64,000 nucleotides of DNA from Protula sp. h YS-2021 (lineage: Eukaryota; Annelida; Polychaeta; Sabellida; Serpulidae): contig OX457027.1 in assembly GCA_949752745.1 (NCBI GenBank), positions 55,804,053 to 55,868,052 on the forward strand, written 5' to 3'. The position numbers and the translations under genes were made by a program. Positions 26,001 through 39,695 of the stretch are shown piece after piece; position 1 is the stretch's first letter; the number at the start of each line of letters is the position of its first letter. The notes under the pieces are model-generated. The model did not search any database, had not been told where the DNA came from, and saw nothing but the letters and a program-made list of their open reading frames with translations.

Positions 26001-26900
26001 GACGATTGATTTTGCCTTTTGTTTGACAAGTCAATCTACTGATTGACTTTTTTTGTTCTTCGTTTGAACTTGCCCACAATGATTTCTCAGCTATATCACT
26101 GTCATTATTAGCGTCACTGTCATTCGAAGCATGAGTCTCACTTGGAAAACCTTCTGCTTCCGGACAGCGCTTGTGCTATTCCGATCGATTTCAACATCTC
26201 TGCTTTGGATGTAAGCTGAGCAATGGCTGAATCGAACTTGAAAGTTGTGTCAATGTTGAGCTGGGCTTTGAGTTTTTCATTTTCGTTCGAAAGATCATTC
26301 ACCTTTTGCTCCAAATCTGTCAGACGCGTGTTTATTGCTGACCCAGTCTTCATCAATTCATGGACATCGGTAAATGAAAGATCACTTTCAGATGACACAT
26401 CCTCTTTGAACACTTTTTCAGCATTAGTTATTGAGTCATTTACAATACTGTATCTTAACTGGTAGATATCTGGTACTAAAGTGTGCTTCACTTGTCTTGA
26501 TTTTGACCTTTTGTTCGCTAAGATTTGAAAATTTTCTTGGGCTTTAGATACAAGTGTTCTGTTAAATCACTTGAGATATCAATGTGAACTTTGAGCAAAA
26601 TATCTTGGAGGTCTTTGCAGTTGTATTGAAAGATGGTACCCAATGATTTGCTAAACACACTACAAAATTCGTCTTTGTTTAAACCTGAAAGATCATCAAG
26701 ATTATTCACAGTTATATTTCAGTTACCTTTTTTCAATGACATGATCCTTAAAGGTTTTGACGGCCTTCTTTTCAAGCTTATCACATTCTGTACAAAGCAT
26801 TTGCTCACTAATAGCCCAGAATGCCGATTCCTACTTTTCACCACACTTTACGCATGTCTCCATGTTCCTCGTATTATTCCTCATACCATACTACTTGCGT
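23006..26900 (-). mobile_element. decayed non-LTR retrotransposon (LINE), minus strand
   Basis: Reading right to left, 26518-26709 and 26138-26491 look like an ORF1 protein; the latter has a heptad-like coiled coil (TRLTDLEQKVNDLSNENEKL). Around 25140-25310 the minus strand encodes an apurinic-type endonuclease end: SWIDHVLI followed, after a frame change, by SSDHFPVRIVFD. 24775-25059 is the endonuclease-RT linker and 24099-24521 an RT segment (SSWDDLIFAEHF, GNIVPELKK, KIMEIIT). Many frameshifts and stops break it. The far end at about 23010-23040 is a run of TTTATTTATT on the + strand, i.e. an A-rich 3' tail on the minus strand. Clade not determined. The 5' limit near 26900 is approximate. 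Confidence 0.75.
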
Positions 26901-27147
26901 AAACTATACTACTGTCGTATCCTATTATTAGTGAGGTTTATTTATTTTTCGCAAATACCTATTGTTTCATACGTCGTGCCAAACAATCAGAATTATTGTT
27001 TGTTTGGTTCTATCTAGATTTTGAACATAAAATTCCAATAAAATAATATCTTTACCTAAAAGTAGGGTTTAAATAATCCATTTAAAAGTAAAGTTAATGG
27101 ACTAACAATGTCCAGAAGGTATATGTAAAATCATTCCATTTAATCAG

Positions 27148-27526
27148 AAATCTGAAGTATTTCATTTTTAATAACCATTTTTATGAGTAAAATATCTTGT
27201 AGACGTAGAAGCCATCACTATGGGTTTTCCAATATGTTAAACATTGGTTATCGCGATCCATAAAGATAAAACTTTTGTGGAACTAATAGCACCACATGTC
27301 TACCCTTAACAGGTGCCCTGTTGCTATGCTTATAATGCTTGTCAACCAACCAACTAATCAGCGTCGAGGCAGTTCCTGTCATGTGAGCGAACCATACTCA
27401 ACTTATCGTACCAGAATCCCAGTAAATGGGGAGGTGAGTGGGTATAATTGGAGTGATGGCTTCTACGTCTACAATATATTTTATTCATAAAATGAGTATT
27501 AAGAAATTAAATACTTCAGTTTTAAT
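27148..27526. mobile_element. small element with about 70-bp terminal inverted repeats
   Basis: The left arm (about 27150-27222) and the reverse complement of the right arm (about 27450-27525) agree over roughly 70 bases, including GTGATGGCTTCTACGTCTAC and the outer AAATACTTCAG. Another, shorter copy of the inner arm lies just outside at 27543-27570 (GTAGACTACGAAGCCATCAC). No coding capacity; MITE-like. Confidence 0.65.
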
Positions 27527-27570
27527 TTCGAAAATATCGGCTTGTAGACTACGAAGCCATCACTATGGGA

Positions 27571-28871
27571 GACTCGAACTGGCGGTGGAAATTGAATACC
27601 CAATGCATACGAACTGGTGGACACACTGTCTACAAGACATTATGTTGCAAAAAAGGCAGAAATAAAAGAAGTAAGTTCAATTTAGCCTTTTAATTTCAGC
27701 GGGGTTTCACCGTGTACTGCCATTCAATAACAATTAACTGTATTCAGTGGGGTTTCACCAAGAAGTGCCCTTTGTTAACAGTACATAGTTCGACCATACT
27801 AGCATTGTCATACTAATATTATCATACGAGCAAGTGCCCCCCCTTTTTTATCACAAAGAGAAGAATGCGGGAAACAGATAAGTTACCTAGTAAACCTTGT
27901 TCTGACTCGTCGCAGCAGCGTATTATACTATGTGCAAAACCGCACTGTCCAAAAAACAGAACAATGGTACAAACCCCACTGCGTCGGGTCAGTAACAGAA
28001 CAGTCACGTGATAGGCAAGCTGACATGTTGTCGCTGCAGTTCCCAGCTGAGCCTCAACCCAAATTCTATTTAGCGACTTTCTTTTTCTTGTAAGACCTTT
28101 CCACCGGGCTGTTGGGGAGTCCTACAAGAAGGAGGGCTTTTATGAATCACCGATCCAGCAGCAACAAACGGACCAAGACTATGGAAATTATTCAATACAT
28201 CAGTTGTAAACTCTTGCAAATAATGCTTAATAAACGTGTTTGACTCACAGCAAGTCGCACATCGAGACATCATTAGCATTACGAAAGGAGTGCGCCAAAT
28301 GTCTGAACTGATGAGCTTTAAGCGACAATCTATGTTGAATCTCCTGGTTCTTTCATTTTATCATCATATGCTAACAATATAGTTTTCTTGATATAATTAG
28401 AAATAGAGGCTTTAAAAAGATCTACTTAATATTACGCATGAAAGATATAAATAGTGGACGCTGTGACGTGCTGCGATACGTGAAAAGAATAATACCAGAC
28501 ACTTTTACATTTAACCCGCTTTCGACTTGGTAAGGGATTAAGCAATTAGCAGCCGGAAGACGCCGTATTTGTTGCGGCACATTCTTATTGGAACAATCTG
28601 AGCCATGTGGAAAGAACACTCAAAGATCGCGAATTAAACAGGTTACTCATCCAGTAAAACATGCATCTGCAAATTGCATCTACAAAATTTGTTCGGTTTC
28701 CAGAATAGAGTGGTGTCCAAATTATCCAAATTCTGGCATCACACAGTGGAAAATTAAAAGTGACTAGAATATTTCGCCAGAGTTAGAAAGTTTCTGAATC
28801 TTAATTGACGATGTCGCGCGAACACAATGTCTTTACTTTCATTTTTTTATTGGCATGATGTAAATAATATA
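27571..28871. other. intergenic DNA, no supported feature
   Basis: Two short copies of a GGGGTTTCACC phrase occur near 27703 and 27750. Reading frames at 27822-28007, 28070-28279 and 28422-28619 show no domain. Confidence 0.4.
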
Positions 28872-30361
28872 CTGAAGGACAAAATAAAGTTCGCATATAA
28901 TAAATGTTTTTGTTACTGCCTTAATTGCTCAATTGGCTTCAAATTTGTACCAAAGATATCTCTCAGATAGTTCCATATTATAATCGAAAAATGGAACTTC
29001 TGAAGAAATTTTAGTGAAAGGTCAAAAGTTTGTAAATGCCGTTTTGAGTTTTCTTCGACTTATAATGTTTATAACCGCTACTAATACCGTGTGTGGTATC
29101 CACTGCAATGCAGTAGACCCTGGATTCGACTATGCATTGAAGTTATCAACCTGTTAATTTTGCATTGAGGATATTTGTGCCACTTCTCAATCAATGCTTG
29201 CATCAATTCCGCCAGATTTTGAGGCGGTGGGTTACGGGCTCTATGGGATTCATATCCGGACTATATACCGGCCATGGGAGCACATCAACATTATTAGCAG
29301 CTAAATAATCGATACAAACCCGAGCAACGTTTGGGCGGCCATTTTTCTGCATAAAAATGGTGTCCTGACGTTGCTGCACAAACGAGACCACTTGGTTGCT
29401 CAAAACAGTATCCATATAACGGTTTGCGGTCAAAATGCCATCAATAATTAGCAGTTGGGGCCTCCATCCAAAGCGTATTGCGCCCCAAAACCATAACTGA
29501 GCCACCACCGCGCCGATTAACTTGTTTTATGCAGCATGGCGCGTAGGGTTCGCCGGGTCGTCTGTATACGCGTTGACGTCCATCTGCGCGGAAAAGTTCG
29601 TGTTGTAACTCATCTGAAAACATCACACGCCGCCAATTGTTATGTCTCCATGCTCAATAGTTGTGGTTGTTGGCCTAGCGCACTCGATTTCGCCGTATCT
29701 CGCGATTTAGCACCACTCTGATGTGGAACCCGACGAGTGCGGATCCCATGTTGGCGTGGGCGCCGTATAACAGTTTTCGAGCTGATGCGGTTATTCGTCC
29801 GTCCAGGGATCTTTGTTGCTGTTATTGTAGCTGGTCTGAAGCGATTCCGGAGGTGGATCATGCAGATCCGGCGATTATAATTACACGTGGTCTGCCAATA
29901 CGTGGTCGGTCTTTGGTTGATCCAAGTGTCCCGATACCGTCTTCGGAGTTTTTCTACTGTTCTTTTACTGCACCCGAAACGTCTGGCAACGAACTGAGCA
30001 GAAGCACCAGCTTCAAGCATGCCAATAGCATGGTCGCGACAGTTTTGCGGTATTCGCGGCATCTCGGTTCTCCGTTATTTTCATCGGTTTACTGCATTTA
30101 CGTATGCAGTTATAATGGATGACCACGTGAGGAATTTCAAGAATTTTTAACATTGAGCCGGTACTGACTTGTGTGGATTAATATGGTACCGTGTTTGAAT
30201 GCCTACAAACCCCTAATAAATAACCACATCCGCATGAAAAAATAACGATAGTTGCAACTTGGGATTACCATCTGATACAAAATATTTGTTTAAAAATTTA
30301 TATTCGTTTGTTTAATTTTTATATTTTGGTTTTTATATGCGAACTTTCTTTTGTCCTTCAG
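28872..30361 (-). mobile_element. Tc1/mariner-type DNA transposon, about 1.49 kb
   Basis: Terminal inverted repeats beginning CTGAAGGACAAAATAAAGTT on the left pair with the right end across about 30 bases, with one mismatch noted. Both ends are flanked by TA, the Tc1/mariner target duplication. The interior encodes a broken transposase on the minus strand. Confidence 0.9.
29203..30062 (-). pseudogene. Tc1-like transposase pseudogene
   Basis: Transposase catalyses cut-and-paste excision of the surrounding element. It starts at 30062 with an N-terminal helix-turn-helix (MPRIPQNCRDHAIGMLEAGA, RFGCSKRTVEKLRRRY). A shifted frame then carries the GRPR linker, and the original frame resumes (IHLRNRF). 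The catalytic core follows in further frames: FSDEL with the first Asp, DGRQRVYRRPGE, GGGSVMV, then, after another shift, FVQQRQDTIFMQKNGRPN and LPWPVYSPDMNPIE. The second catalytic Asp, expected in QDNARPH, is Lys here; the final Glu is kept. At least three frameshifts plus this change make it inactive. Confidence 0.88.
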
Positions 30362-30363
30362 TA

Positions 30364-31050
30364 TAGTTGAAGTTTTAAATCCCAGACGTAAAATGTTCTA
30401 CATCCATAATTCGGGTAATATATTATAAAATTCAAATTAAAATCATGAACCGATCACAAGAGTTGCATAAAGAAAAAATATAGCTGGCTTAAAGCGAATT
30501 TCACGGGTTAATCAGTGCCTTCGTTTATGACTGATTTGTAGATATTGTATTTTCCCTTTGCTATCATTACATATCTGTGTCATGTTTACATAATACACTT
30601 GAAAGACAACAGACAAGACAATAAGTGTTTCTAAAAGTGAAGTGATGTGGTAAATATAATCTTTTTATCTTCTTCTTTGCGCTTGAACAACTGACAATGT
30701 GTGTTCAGCCATTCTATTAACAGCAAAATTCTAGGCCTTTAAATCAACATTTGATTGTTTATTGCACTAATTAGTGCCAATGCTAATGGTGGATAGAATT
30801 CTAGGTTATCATCTGCGTAATGACAAATTACTATATTTACTACAAAACCTAATTGTTCTGCATTAAGTAAAAGAGGGCATTTGATTATTCAACATGGAGC
30901 CACTGACCGCCATAACTGCTGTCAGATCAGTACAATATATTTATTTGGGACATTGACTTGAGATAGTTACGACACAAAAAAATGGTATATACCCTCGCAC
31001 ACATAATATTTTAGTTTTAAAATAACTTGTTTTGTTGGTAGAAAAACATA
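30364..31050. other. AT-rich intergenic DNA
   Basis: No supported feature between the Tc1 element and the large tandem duplication. Confidence 0.5.
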
Positions 31051-32099
31051 GAAAGTATTTGGAGACAAAATTTAACATGTATATTTTTATTGCAACAACA
31101 GGAGTAACATTTACTAAAGTAATTAATTCAGGCCGTTTTCTTGATCATAAGGAAAAGTTTAAAACAAATTTTACATTAAGTTTAAATATGCAATAAACTG
31201 AATATTACCAGAAAATTAAAATCATACTACACTTTTAAAACAAATTACATCCATAATATCATTAAATTAGTGAAGATCGTTAAAATATTCTCTTTCTTGT
31301 TATAGCTCTTTGTATCTTTATTGCTGTTTCTTTTCAATGACATTAACCAATAATATTAATTTTGAACGATTGCAAAGTGTAAGGAAGTGTGCTCAAAGGA
31401 GAACAGAAATATGCAGGTGTCACCCAAAAGTTGTGACATCATAGCCGTTGAAGAAGATGACAAAGAGCCACTCTTCTTACTTGAAAAATAAGAGCAATAT
31501 GAAGCGTAGACATCTGGTACATTTTAGAGATATCTGATACTTTCAAATTTCAGGAAGGAAACTTGCTAATTCTAAGATCGAGAGTATTGATATATCCTTT
31601 CGAAATTTTTGCAAAATTTAAGTTATTTGTATCGGGAATTACCAAAAAGAAACTCCCTCATGCTGAAGCGAAGAGACTTGTATTCGGAAAATGTTTTTAA
31701 ATAAAAGCCTGGGGCTTTTATTTGGTTTTGAAATGACCGCAACCGAACTTTAGGCATAGAATTCCATCCAGTCTTTTCCAAAATTATTTTATCTCTACTT
31801 TGCACAAGCACATACTCATATACGTGGTGTAGGTGTGTAAGTCCTACACTGTAACCACTGTTTTTTGCCGTGCTACAGTATCCAATAACCGGCACTGGCA
31901 TGCTGAGAAGGTTGCTAGATTACGATAAGTAAGATAAAACATTGTTGTTATTTAAACATGAGCAAACTCCGAACCAGCGAACCCCTGGAAAAGCATGAAG
32001 TTTTGCAATATTACCAAACTCGTTTCCCCTGCGTTGATAAGTTTCCCTTATTCATTAGATTCTTAAAAGAAATACCGGAGCTTGTACTCGGAAACTTTT

Positions 32100-32356
32100 T
32101 CCGAATAGAAGTCCTAGTGTTTGCCCTGTATCACAGGATGCGACTTGCTCTTAGTGACTGTGTTATGTACAGCAACGTACATTTGGAATGCAGTTCCTAC
32201 GAGCTATTGCATTGTCAGATATTGCAAAAGTTTCTCTTCTCTTCATATTTCTCTTCTTCTTCTTCTTCTTCTTTTTCTTTTCTCTGTCTCTCTGTCTCTG
32301 TTTACTATTTTTTCTTCGTGGTTTTTCTCTTTTCTGCATTACTTGTTAGTTTCTAG
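32100..32356 (+). pseudogene. possible LINE reverse-transcriptase C-terminal remnant
   Basis: A frame at 32121-32384 reads TATYIWNAVPTS, then VRYCKSFSSLHISL, resembling the 'WN.LP.....KSF..FK..LK' tail of LINE reverse transcriptases, and then runs into a CTT/TCT microsatellite. The same text recurs at 36109-36369 in unit 2. Short and degenerate. Confidence 0.35.
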
Positions 32357-33953
32357 GCATGGTCTACGGAACAAAGAGGGCTAGGAATCTTAAACTCGGC
32401 ACACGTATACTGAGACATCACATCTGGCTCCACGCAAAAAATGTTTGAACTAATTGTAATTTATTTAGCTTGAGCTGTCTTAATACCACAAACATATACT
32501 TATATTTTGACTAAAAATCAAAATTTTAAGCACAAAAGGAATCGTTGAAAAGCCTTTTAAAACCCTCAAAGGGTATAAAAATTCGCCTTTCAAAAGCAAA
32601 GAAACCCAGAAGAAAAATATCTCAAAGAATAAGTTGAGATGTACGCAACGAAATGCAAGGTAATACCCCCAGGCCAAGAAAGTTGATCCAGTCACTGGCA
32701 GCGTATTTGTACTGCGGTTTGACATAAATTTTTCCTGCTGGGACACTGCTGATATATCTCAGAAATAGACAGTTAGGTATCTGCACAGAGCAGCACAGTC
32801 GTAAAATTAGGATATAATGGAGCTGATTTCATCTAAGGACGCCATAGGGGAAATAAATGTTCAAAAATATCTATGGCAAAAATACTCCGTCGGTATTAAT
32901 TTTGAATTTTAAGTTGGATGATCTAACCCACGTTGCCATGGAATTCAAACTTCTGCATGGACCTCTGCGTGTGTTAATTCTGAATGCTGTAATAGGTGAT
33001 CTAACTCACTGATTATCTTAGCCAAGCCAATTGAAGCAAACGTTAATAAACGACTTTTGACCTCGAGCCGGTTTCATCCCCAGACACTAGGATTAGCAGT
33101 CGAACTCTCTGACCAACCCTCACCTCATTTCTGATTTGTTTCCATTAACAGCGCTTCACTTTTTAAATATGCCCTTAACTGGAGTCGCACAGTGTCAGAA
33201 TCCTTTATATTATAGTGCCTTCAGGGCCAATCGTCGTTCACTACAGTAAATGTTTTCAATTGACGTACCGAACAGGAAACATGGTGGCAAGCCTAAGGAT
33301 TATTATTTTTTTTAATACAAGTGTCAGAAAGAAATTCTTATTTTCTTAGTTTCTTGCATTTTATGTCACGGTTCAAAGTATGTCACAGCAAAGGCAAAAG
33401 AATAAGCGCAAATATCAGTGTCATATCATGCAACAGTCCTCATCAATCACTTTTAAATATCACAAACGAATACAGTAGTGCATAAAACACGACTTACCAG
33501 TATGATGGGTACTGATCATATAATCACAATATGGCATCCCCAGTTTCAACGTTTTGTTCGTTGCATCATAAAGGGTGAGAGCAAGGTCTAAACGCGTTTT
33601 GGTTTGAACAAACACACTGGGAAATTTTTCAAAAGGTAAATAAGAAACTAGAACAACTGTCAGTTGGAATCATTTAGATGATAATTAGCAAGTCACCAAT
33701 AGGTGTCATGTCTTCCTCTTTTTTTATTCTAAGTGTGTTTTGTCTTTTTATTTTCTTTTACGGCCAACACGACACTTAGTGAAGCTAATGACGTTTATAC
33801 ACCCGCTATCTCACTTTGAGGTGCGTTTCGCCTATGGCATGTGTGTGGCATTGAAAGTACCTATATCTTATAAAATACGCATGCCCAGATAACCTACAAG
33901 GGGATCTTTAAGCGAGAGGCAACCACAACAGAAGTGAAAGCCTTATTAATGTT

Positions 33954-34074
<121 letters not shown>

Positions 34075-34227
34075 AACAAGCAAAGGGGAAAAAGTGAAAA
34101 AAGTATCATCACAGCACAGAATATCTACAGTTCGTCAACGTCTGTTACAACTATTACATCAAGCAAAAGTTGCAAGTTACCATAAAGACGACAAAAGCAA
34201 CGAGCAGTTTCACACCAGGAAACATTG

Positions 34228-34760
34228 CGATGTTGTATCAACGTTGAATAGACGTCTGAACCAACGGCAGATCAACGTCGGGTTTTGGCTGTATATGTAA
34301 GTAGAAACATCTACCAATGAATAGACTTTATTTTCCGACGCTAATTAATTTAGCGCAAGGGTTACAAATGGAAATCGAAACAGTGTCTATCTTCCGATCT
34401 CGGTGTCGGGGAAATATTAATCTAGAAACTAGAATCGCCTTTTAGACTGTTACATTCATAGTGTGGTCATGCCTTCATCACAGCACATAACCTTTTAGTC
34501 ATCTGGTCATGTAATATATGCTTGAATATATCTCTAAAGGAGGATAGACAGAGCTTGTGTGGTCTTAAAATTCTCTTATTTACGTCCTCGTTTTTATTTA
34601 TTTTAAAAAGGATCTGACATGGTTATTGTTTTCACGAAAAGGCTGTTTTTGATTAAGACCAGCGACTATATACCACCGATTTCGATATCTATTAACGTTC
34701 ATTGTTCGACGTTTTTTTAACGTTGCATCGGAAACGTTGATTAGATTAGAAAAGTTGCGT
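34228..34760. mobile_element. ACGTCG-family element piece in unit 1
   Basis: Contains ATCAACGTTGAATAGACGTC, GATCAACGTCGGGTTTTGG and, near 34690, AACGTTGCATCGGAAACG with TTGATTAGATTAG. It matches 38160-38700 in unit 2 and the intronic copies in the cyclase gene. Confidence 0.6.
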
Positions 34761-37700
34761 TTTGGTGGCAAGCAACAGCATAGTCAAACAGCGTTATTTA
34801 TCCAATATTTATTTAAGGTTGTGTCAAAGATGTTGATCTTTTGTCGCGATTAGTCAGTAACATGTTTTAATTAGAATTCATGCTGTGCTTTTCTTGCGTT
34901 ATAGCCTTAAATCGACTTTGGATCAACTTTGAAATGTTTTCTTGGATAATAAAGAACAGACTGGGGTTAATCTTATTAAATTTATATCAGTGAATCTGTC
35001 AGCAAAATTTTAGGCAGTTTTCTTGGTACAAAACAGGAAGTATTCGGAGACAAAATTTAACATGTCCAATATTTTTATTGCAACAACAGCAGTAACATTT
35101 ACTAAAGTAATTAATTCAGGCCGTTTTCTTGATCATAAGGAAAAGTTTAAAACAAATTTTACATTAAGTTTAAATATGCAATAAACTGAATATTACCAGA
35201 AAATTAAAATCATACTACACTTTTAAAACAAATTACACCAGTAATATCAGAAAATTAATGAAGATCGTTAAAATATTCTCTTTCTTGTTATAGCTCTTTT
35301 TATCTTCGTTGATGTTTCTTTTCAATGACATTAACCAATAATATTAATTTTGAACGATTGCAAAGTGTAAGGAAGTGTGCTCAAAGGAGAACAGAAATAT
35401 GCAGGTGTCACCCAAAAGTTGTTACATCATAGCCGTTGAAGAAGATGACAAAGAGCCACTCTTCTTACTTGAAAAATAAGAGCAATATGAAGCGTAGACA
35501 TCTGGTACATTTTAGAGATATCTGATACTTTCAAATTTCAGGAAGGAAACTTGCTAATTCTAAGATCGAGAGTATTGATATATCCTTTCGAAATTTTTGC
35601 AAAATTTAAGTTATTTGTATCGGGAATTACCAAAAAGAAACTCCCTCATGCTGAAGCGAAGAGACTTGTATTCGGAAAATGTTTTTAAATAAAAGCCTGG
35701 GGCTTTTATTTGGTTTTGAAATGACCGCAACCGAACTTTAGGCATAGAATTCCATCCAGTCTTTTTCAAAATTATTTTATCTCTACTTTGCACAAGCACA
35801 TACTCATATACGTGGTGTAGGTGTGTAAGTCCTACACTGTAACCACTGTTTTTTGCCGTGCTACAGTATCCAATAACCGGCACTGGCATGCTGAGAAGGT
35901 TGCTAGATTACGATAAGTAAGATAAAACATTGTTGTTATTTAAACATGAGCAAACTCCGAACCAGCGAACCCCTGGAAAAGCATGAAGTTTTGCAATATT
36001 ACCAAACTCGTTTCCCCTGCGTTGATAAGTTTCCCTTATTCATTAGATTCTTAAAAGAAATACCGGAGCTTGTACTCGGAAACTTTTTCCGAATAGAAGT
36101 CCTAGTGTTTGCCCTGTATCACAGGATGCGACTTGCTCTTAGTGACTGTGTTATGTACAGCAACGTACATTTGGAATGCAGTTCCTACGAGCTATTGCAT
36201 TGTCAGATATTGCAAAAGTTTCTCTTCTCTTCATATTTCTCTTCTTCTTCTTCTTCTTTTTCTTTTCTCTGTCTCTCTGTCTCTGTTTGCTATTTTTTCT
36301 TCGTGGTTTTTCTCTTTTCTGCATTACTTGTTAGTTTCTAGGCATGGTCTACGGAACAAAGCGGGCTAGGAATCTTAAACTCGGCACACGTATACTGAGA
36401 CATCACATCTGGCTCCACGAAAAAAAACGTTTGAACTAATTGTAATTTATTTAGCTTGAGCTGTCTTAATAGCACAAACATATACTATATTTTGACTAAA
36501 AATCAAAATTTCAAGCACAAAAGGAATCGTTGAAAAGCCTTTTAAAACCCTCAAAGGGTATAAAAATTCGCCTTTCAAAAGCAAAGAAACCCAGAAGAAA
36601 AATATCTCAAAGAATAAGTTGAGATATACGCAACGAAATGCAAGGTAATACCCCCAGGCCAAGAAAGTTGATCCAGTCACTGGCAGCGTATTTGTACTGC
36701 AGTTTGACATAATTTTTTCCTGCTGGGACACTGCTGACATATCTCAGGAATAGACAGTTAGGTATCTGCACAGAGTAGCACAGCTGTAAAATTAGGATAT
36801 AATGGAGCTAATTTTTATCTAAGGACGTCATAGGGGAAATAAATGTTCAAAAATATCTATGGCAAAAATACTCCGTCGCTATTAATTTTGAATTTTAAGT
36901 TGGATGATCTAACCCACGTTGCCTTGGCTAAAGGAATTTAAGCTTCTACATGAGACCGCTGCGTGTGTTAATTCTGAATTCTGTGATAGGTGATCTAACT
37001 CACTGCTTATCTTAGCCAAGCCAATTGAAGCAAACGCTAATAAACGACTTGCCACCTCGAGCCGGATTCAATCCCCAGACACTAGTACTAGCACATGAGC
37101 TCTCTGTCCAAGATTCACCTCATTTCTGATTTGTTTCCAAACAGCGCTTCACTTTTTAAATATGTCCTTAACTGGTGTCGCACAGTGTCAGAATCTTTTA
37201 TATTATAGTACCTTCAGGGCCAATCGTCGTTCACTACAGTAAATGTTTTCAATTGGCGTACCGAACAGGAAACATGGTCGCCAGCCTAAGGATTGTTAAA
37301 TTATTTAATGCAAGTGTAAGAAAGAAACTCTTATTTTCTTAGTGTCTTGCATTGTATATCACGGTTCAAAGTATGTCACAGAAAAGGCAAAACAGTAAGC
37401 ACAAATATCAGTGTCATATCATGCAACAGTCCGCACTAATCACTTTTAAATATCACAAGCGAATACAGTAGTGCATAAAACACGACTTACCTCTTCCAGT
37501 ATTATGGGCAAATTATAATACTGATCATATAATCACAATATGGCATCCCTTATTTCAACGTTGTGTTCTTTGCATCATAAAGGGTGCGAGCAAGGTCTAA
37601 ACGTGTTTTGTTTTGAACAAACACATTGGAAAATTTTTCAAAAGGTAAATAAGAATCTAGAACAACTGTCTGTTGCTATCATTTAGATGATAATTAGCAA

Positions 37701-38159
37701 GTTACCAATAGGTGTCATGTCGTCCTCTTTTTTATTCTAAACGTATTTTGTCTGTTTATTTTCTTTTACGGCCAACACGACACTTAGTAAAGCTAATGAT
37801 ATACCCGCTATCTCACTTTGAGGTGCGTTTCGCCTACAGCTTGTGTATGGCATTGAAAGTACCTATATCTTATAAAATACGCATGCCTAGATAAGCTACA
37901 AAGTGATCTTTAAACGAGAGGCAACCACAACAGAAGTGAAAGTCTTGACGCATACATAGCAATTTAAATCTTGGCAGTTATTAATGCTCAGCACTGACAG
38001 TATCTATATCTATAAGCAAAAGACAAAAAGTAAAAAAGGTATCATCACAGCACAGAATATCTACATTTCGTCAAGGTCTTTTACAACTATTACATCAGGC
38101 AAGTTACCATAAAGACGACAAAAGCAATTAGCAGTTTCACATCAGTAAACATTGCTATG

Positions 38160-38700
38160 TTGTATCAACGTTGAATAGACGTCTGAACCAACGGCAGATC
38201 AACGTCGGGTTTTGGCCGTATATGTAAGTAGAAACATCTACCAATGAATAGACTTAATTTTCTGACGCTAATTAATGTAGCGCAAGTGTTACAAATGGAA
38301 ATCGAAACAATGTCTATCACCCGATCTTGGTGTCGGGGGAATATTAATCTAGAAACTAGAATCGCCCTTTAGACTGTGACATTCATAGTGTGGTCATGCC
38401 TTCATCAAAGCATATACACCTCTTGGTCAACCGGTCATCCAATATATGCATGAATATATTACTAAAGGAGGATAGACAACGCTTGCGCACTCTTAAAATT
38501 CTCTTATTTACGTCCTCTTTTTATATATTTTGAAAAGGATCTGCCATGGCTATTGTTTTCACGAAAAGGCTGTTTTTGATTAAGAGCAGCGTCTATATGC
38601 CACCGATTTCGATGTCTATCAACGTTCATTTTTCTACGTTTATTTAACGTTTCATCGGAAATGTTGATTAGATTAGCAAAGTTGCGTTTGGTGGCAAGCA
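38160..38700. mobile_element. ACGTCG-family element piece in unit 2
   Basis: Near-identical to 34228-34760, including ATCAACGTTGAATAGACGTC and the CATCGGAAATGTTGATTAG phrase. Confidence 0.6.
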
Positions 38701-38760
38701 ACAGCATAGTCAAACAGTGTTATTTATCCAACAGTCATTCAAGGTTTTGTCAAAGATGTT

Positions 38761-39508
38761 TACTGTGTTGAAGTGTGGGGTACTGCTTATAAATGTGCAA
38801 CCAAATGCATCTCTTTACTTCAGAAAAAAATAGTTAGAATTATTTGCAAAGTTAACAAATACGATCACACAAATTCTCTGTTTCTTCATTTAAAGTTATT
38901 AAAGTTTTATGATTTAGTTGATTTTAGAGTGTCTACTGTAATGTATAAAGCTTATTTGGGTGACTTGCCCGAAAATATTCAATGTAAAGTAGCTATTAGA
39001 GACGCTAACTCGAAATACTCATTAAGAAGCATCGGGAAATTTAAGACCAAGTATGCAAGAACGTCCTTAAAAGGTCGTTGTGTATGTATTTATGGTATCG
39101 CTCTTTTTAATACTTTACCGGATGATGTCAAAAGTGCAAAAAACTTCTGCATGTTCAAAAAATTGTACAAGAAAAATGTCTTTCTTCAGTATGAAAACAG
39201 TCTTTAATAACGATTAGTAAAGGCACCTGTATCAGTTCCAAGATACGCTTACGCTTAACTAGAATGGGTTAGGTTTGTTCTAAATGTGGTAGTTCCAGTG
39301 TTTTTTTCGATGCTATCATGAGGTAAATTTGGGTTCAGTCTAATGGCGATTTCGTTCTATAAGCTTTTGCTTACTGAAATCGCCTTTTCCTCTGTTCAGA
39401 AATTTCTATGTAATATTATGATTCATGTATATGTATATATATATATTTGCTCAGCTCTGTGTTCAGATGAATAAATCAAATCAAAATGAAAAAATGAAAA
39501 TGAAAAAA
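38761..39508 (+). mobile_element. 5'-truncated LINE insertion (3' end of reverse transcriptase plus tail)
   Basis: An open frame at 38773-39207 encodes the C-terminal part of a non-LTR reverse transcriptase: EVWGTAYKCATKCISLLQKK, then LRSIGKFKTKYARTSLKGRC and GIALFNTLPDDVKSAKNFCM, the usual end of these proteins. A 3' UTR and an A-rich tail (ending near 39508) follow. The sister copy lacks this block and reads straight from CAAAGATGTT to GATCTTTTGTCGCG, which fixes the insertion limits to within a few bases. Confidence 0.88.
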
Positions 39509-39695
39509 ATGATCTTTTGTCGCGATTGGTCAGTAGCATGTTATAATTAGATCTTATGCTGTGTTTTTCTTGGTTTATAGCCGTAAATCGACTTTGAATC
39601 AACTTTGAAATGTTTTCTTGGATAATAAAAAACAGTCTGGGGGTGAATCTTATTAAAATTATATCAGTGAATCTGTCAGCAAAATTTTTAGGCTT

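Larger units (their letters stand above)
35037..39695. repeat. large tandem duplication, unit 2, with LINE insertion
   Basis: Aligns with 31051-35015 throughout, with scattered substitutions and small indels. The main differences are the inserted LINE end at 38761-39508 and the missing long (TA)n tract. Conserved frames at 35611-35889 (minus) and 35946-36341 (plus) are duplicates of those in unit 1. Confidence 0.9.

Noticed and set aside
29721..30122. 133-codon + strand ORF
   Set aside because: It is antisense to the transposase pseudogene in the Tc1 element.
31623..32356. ORFs conserved between the two 4-kb units as a duplicated gene
   Set aside because: The units are too similar throughout, non-coding parts included, for ORF conservation to mean selection. 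One frame ends in a CTT microsatellite.
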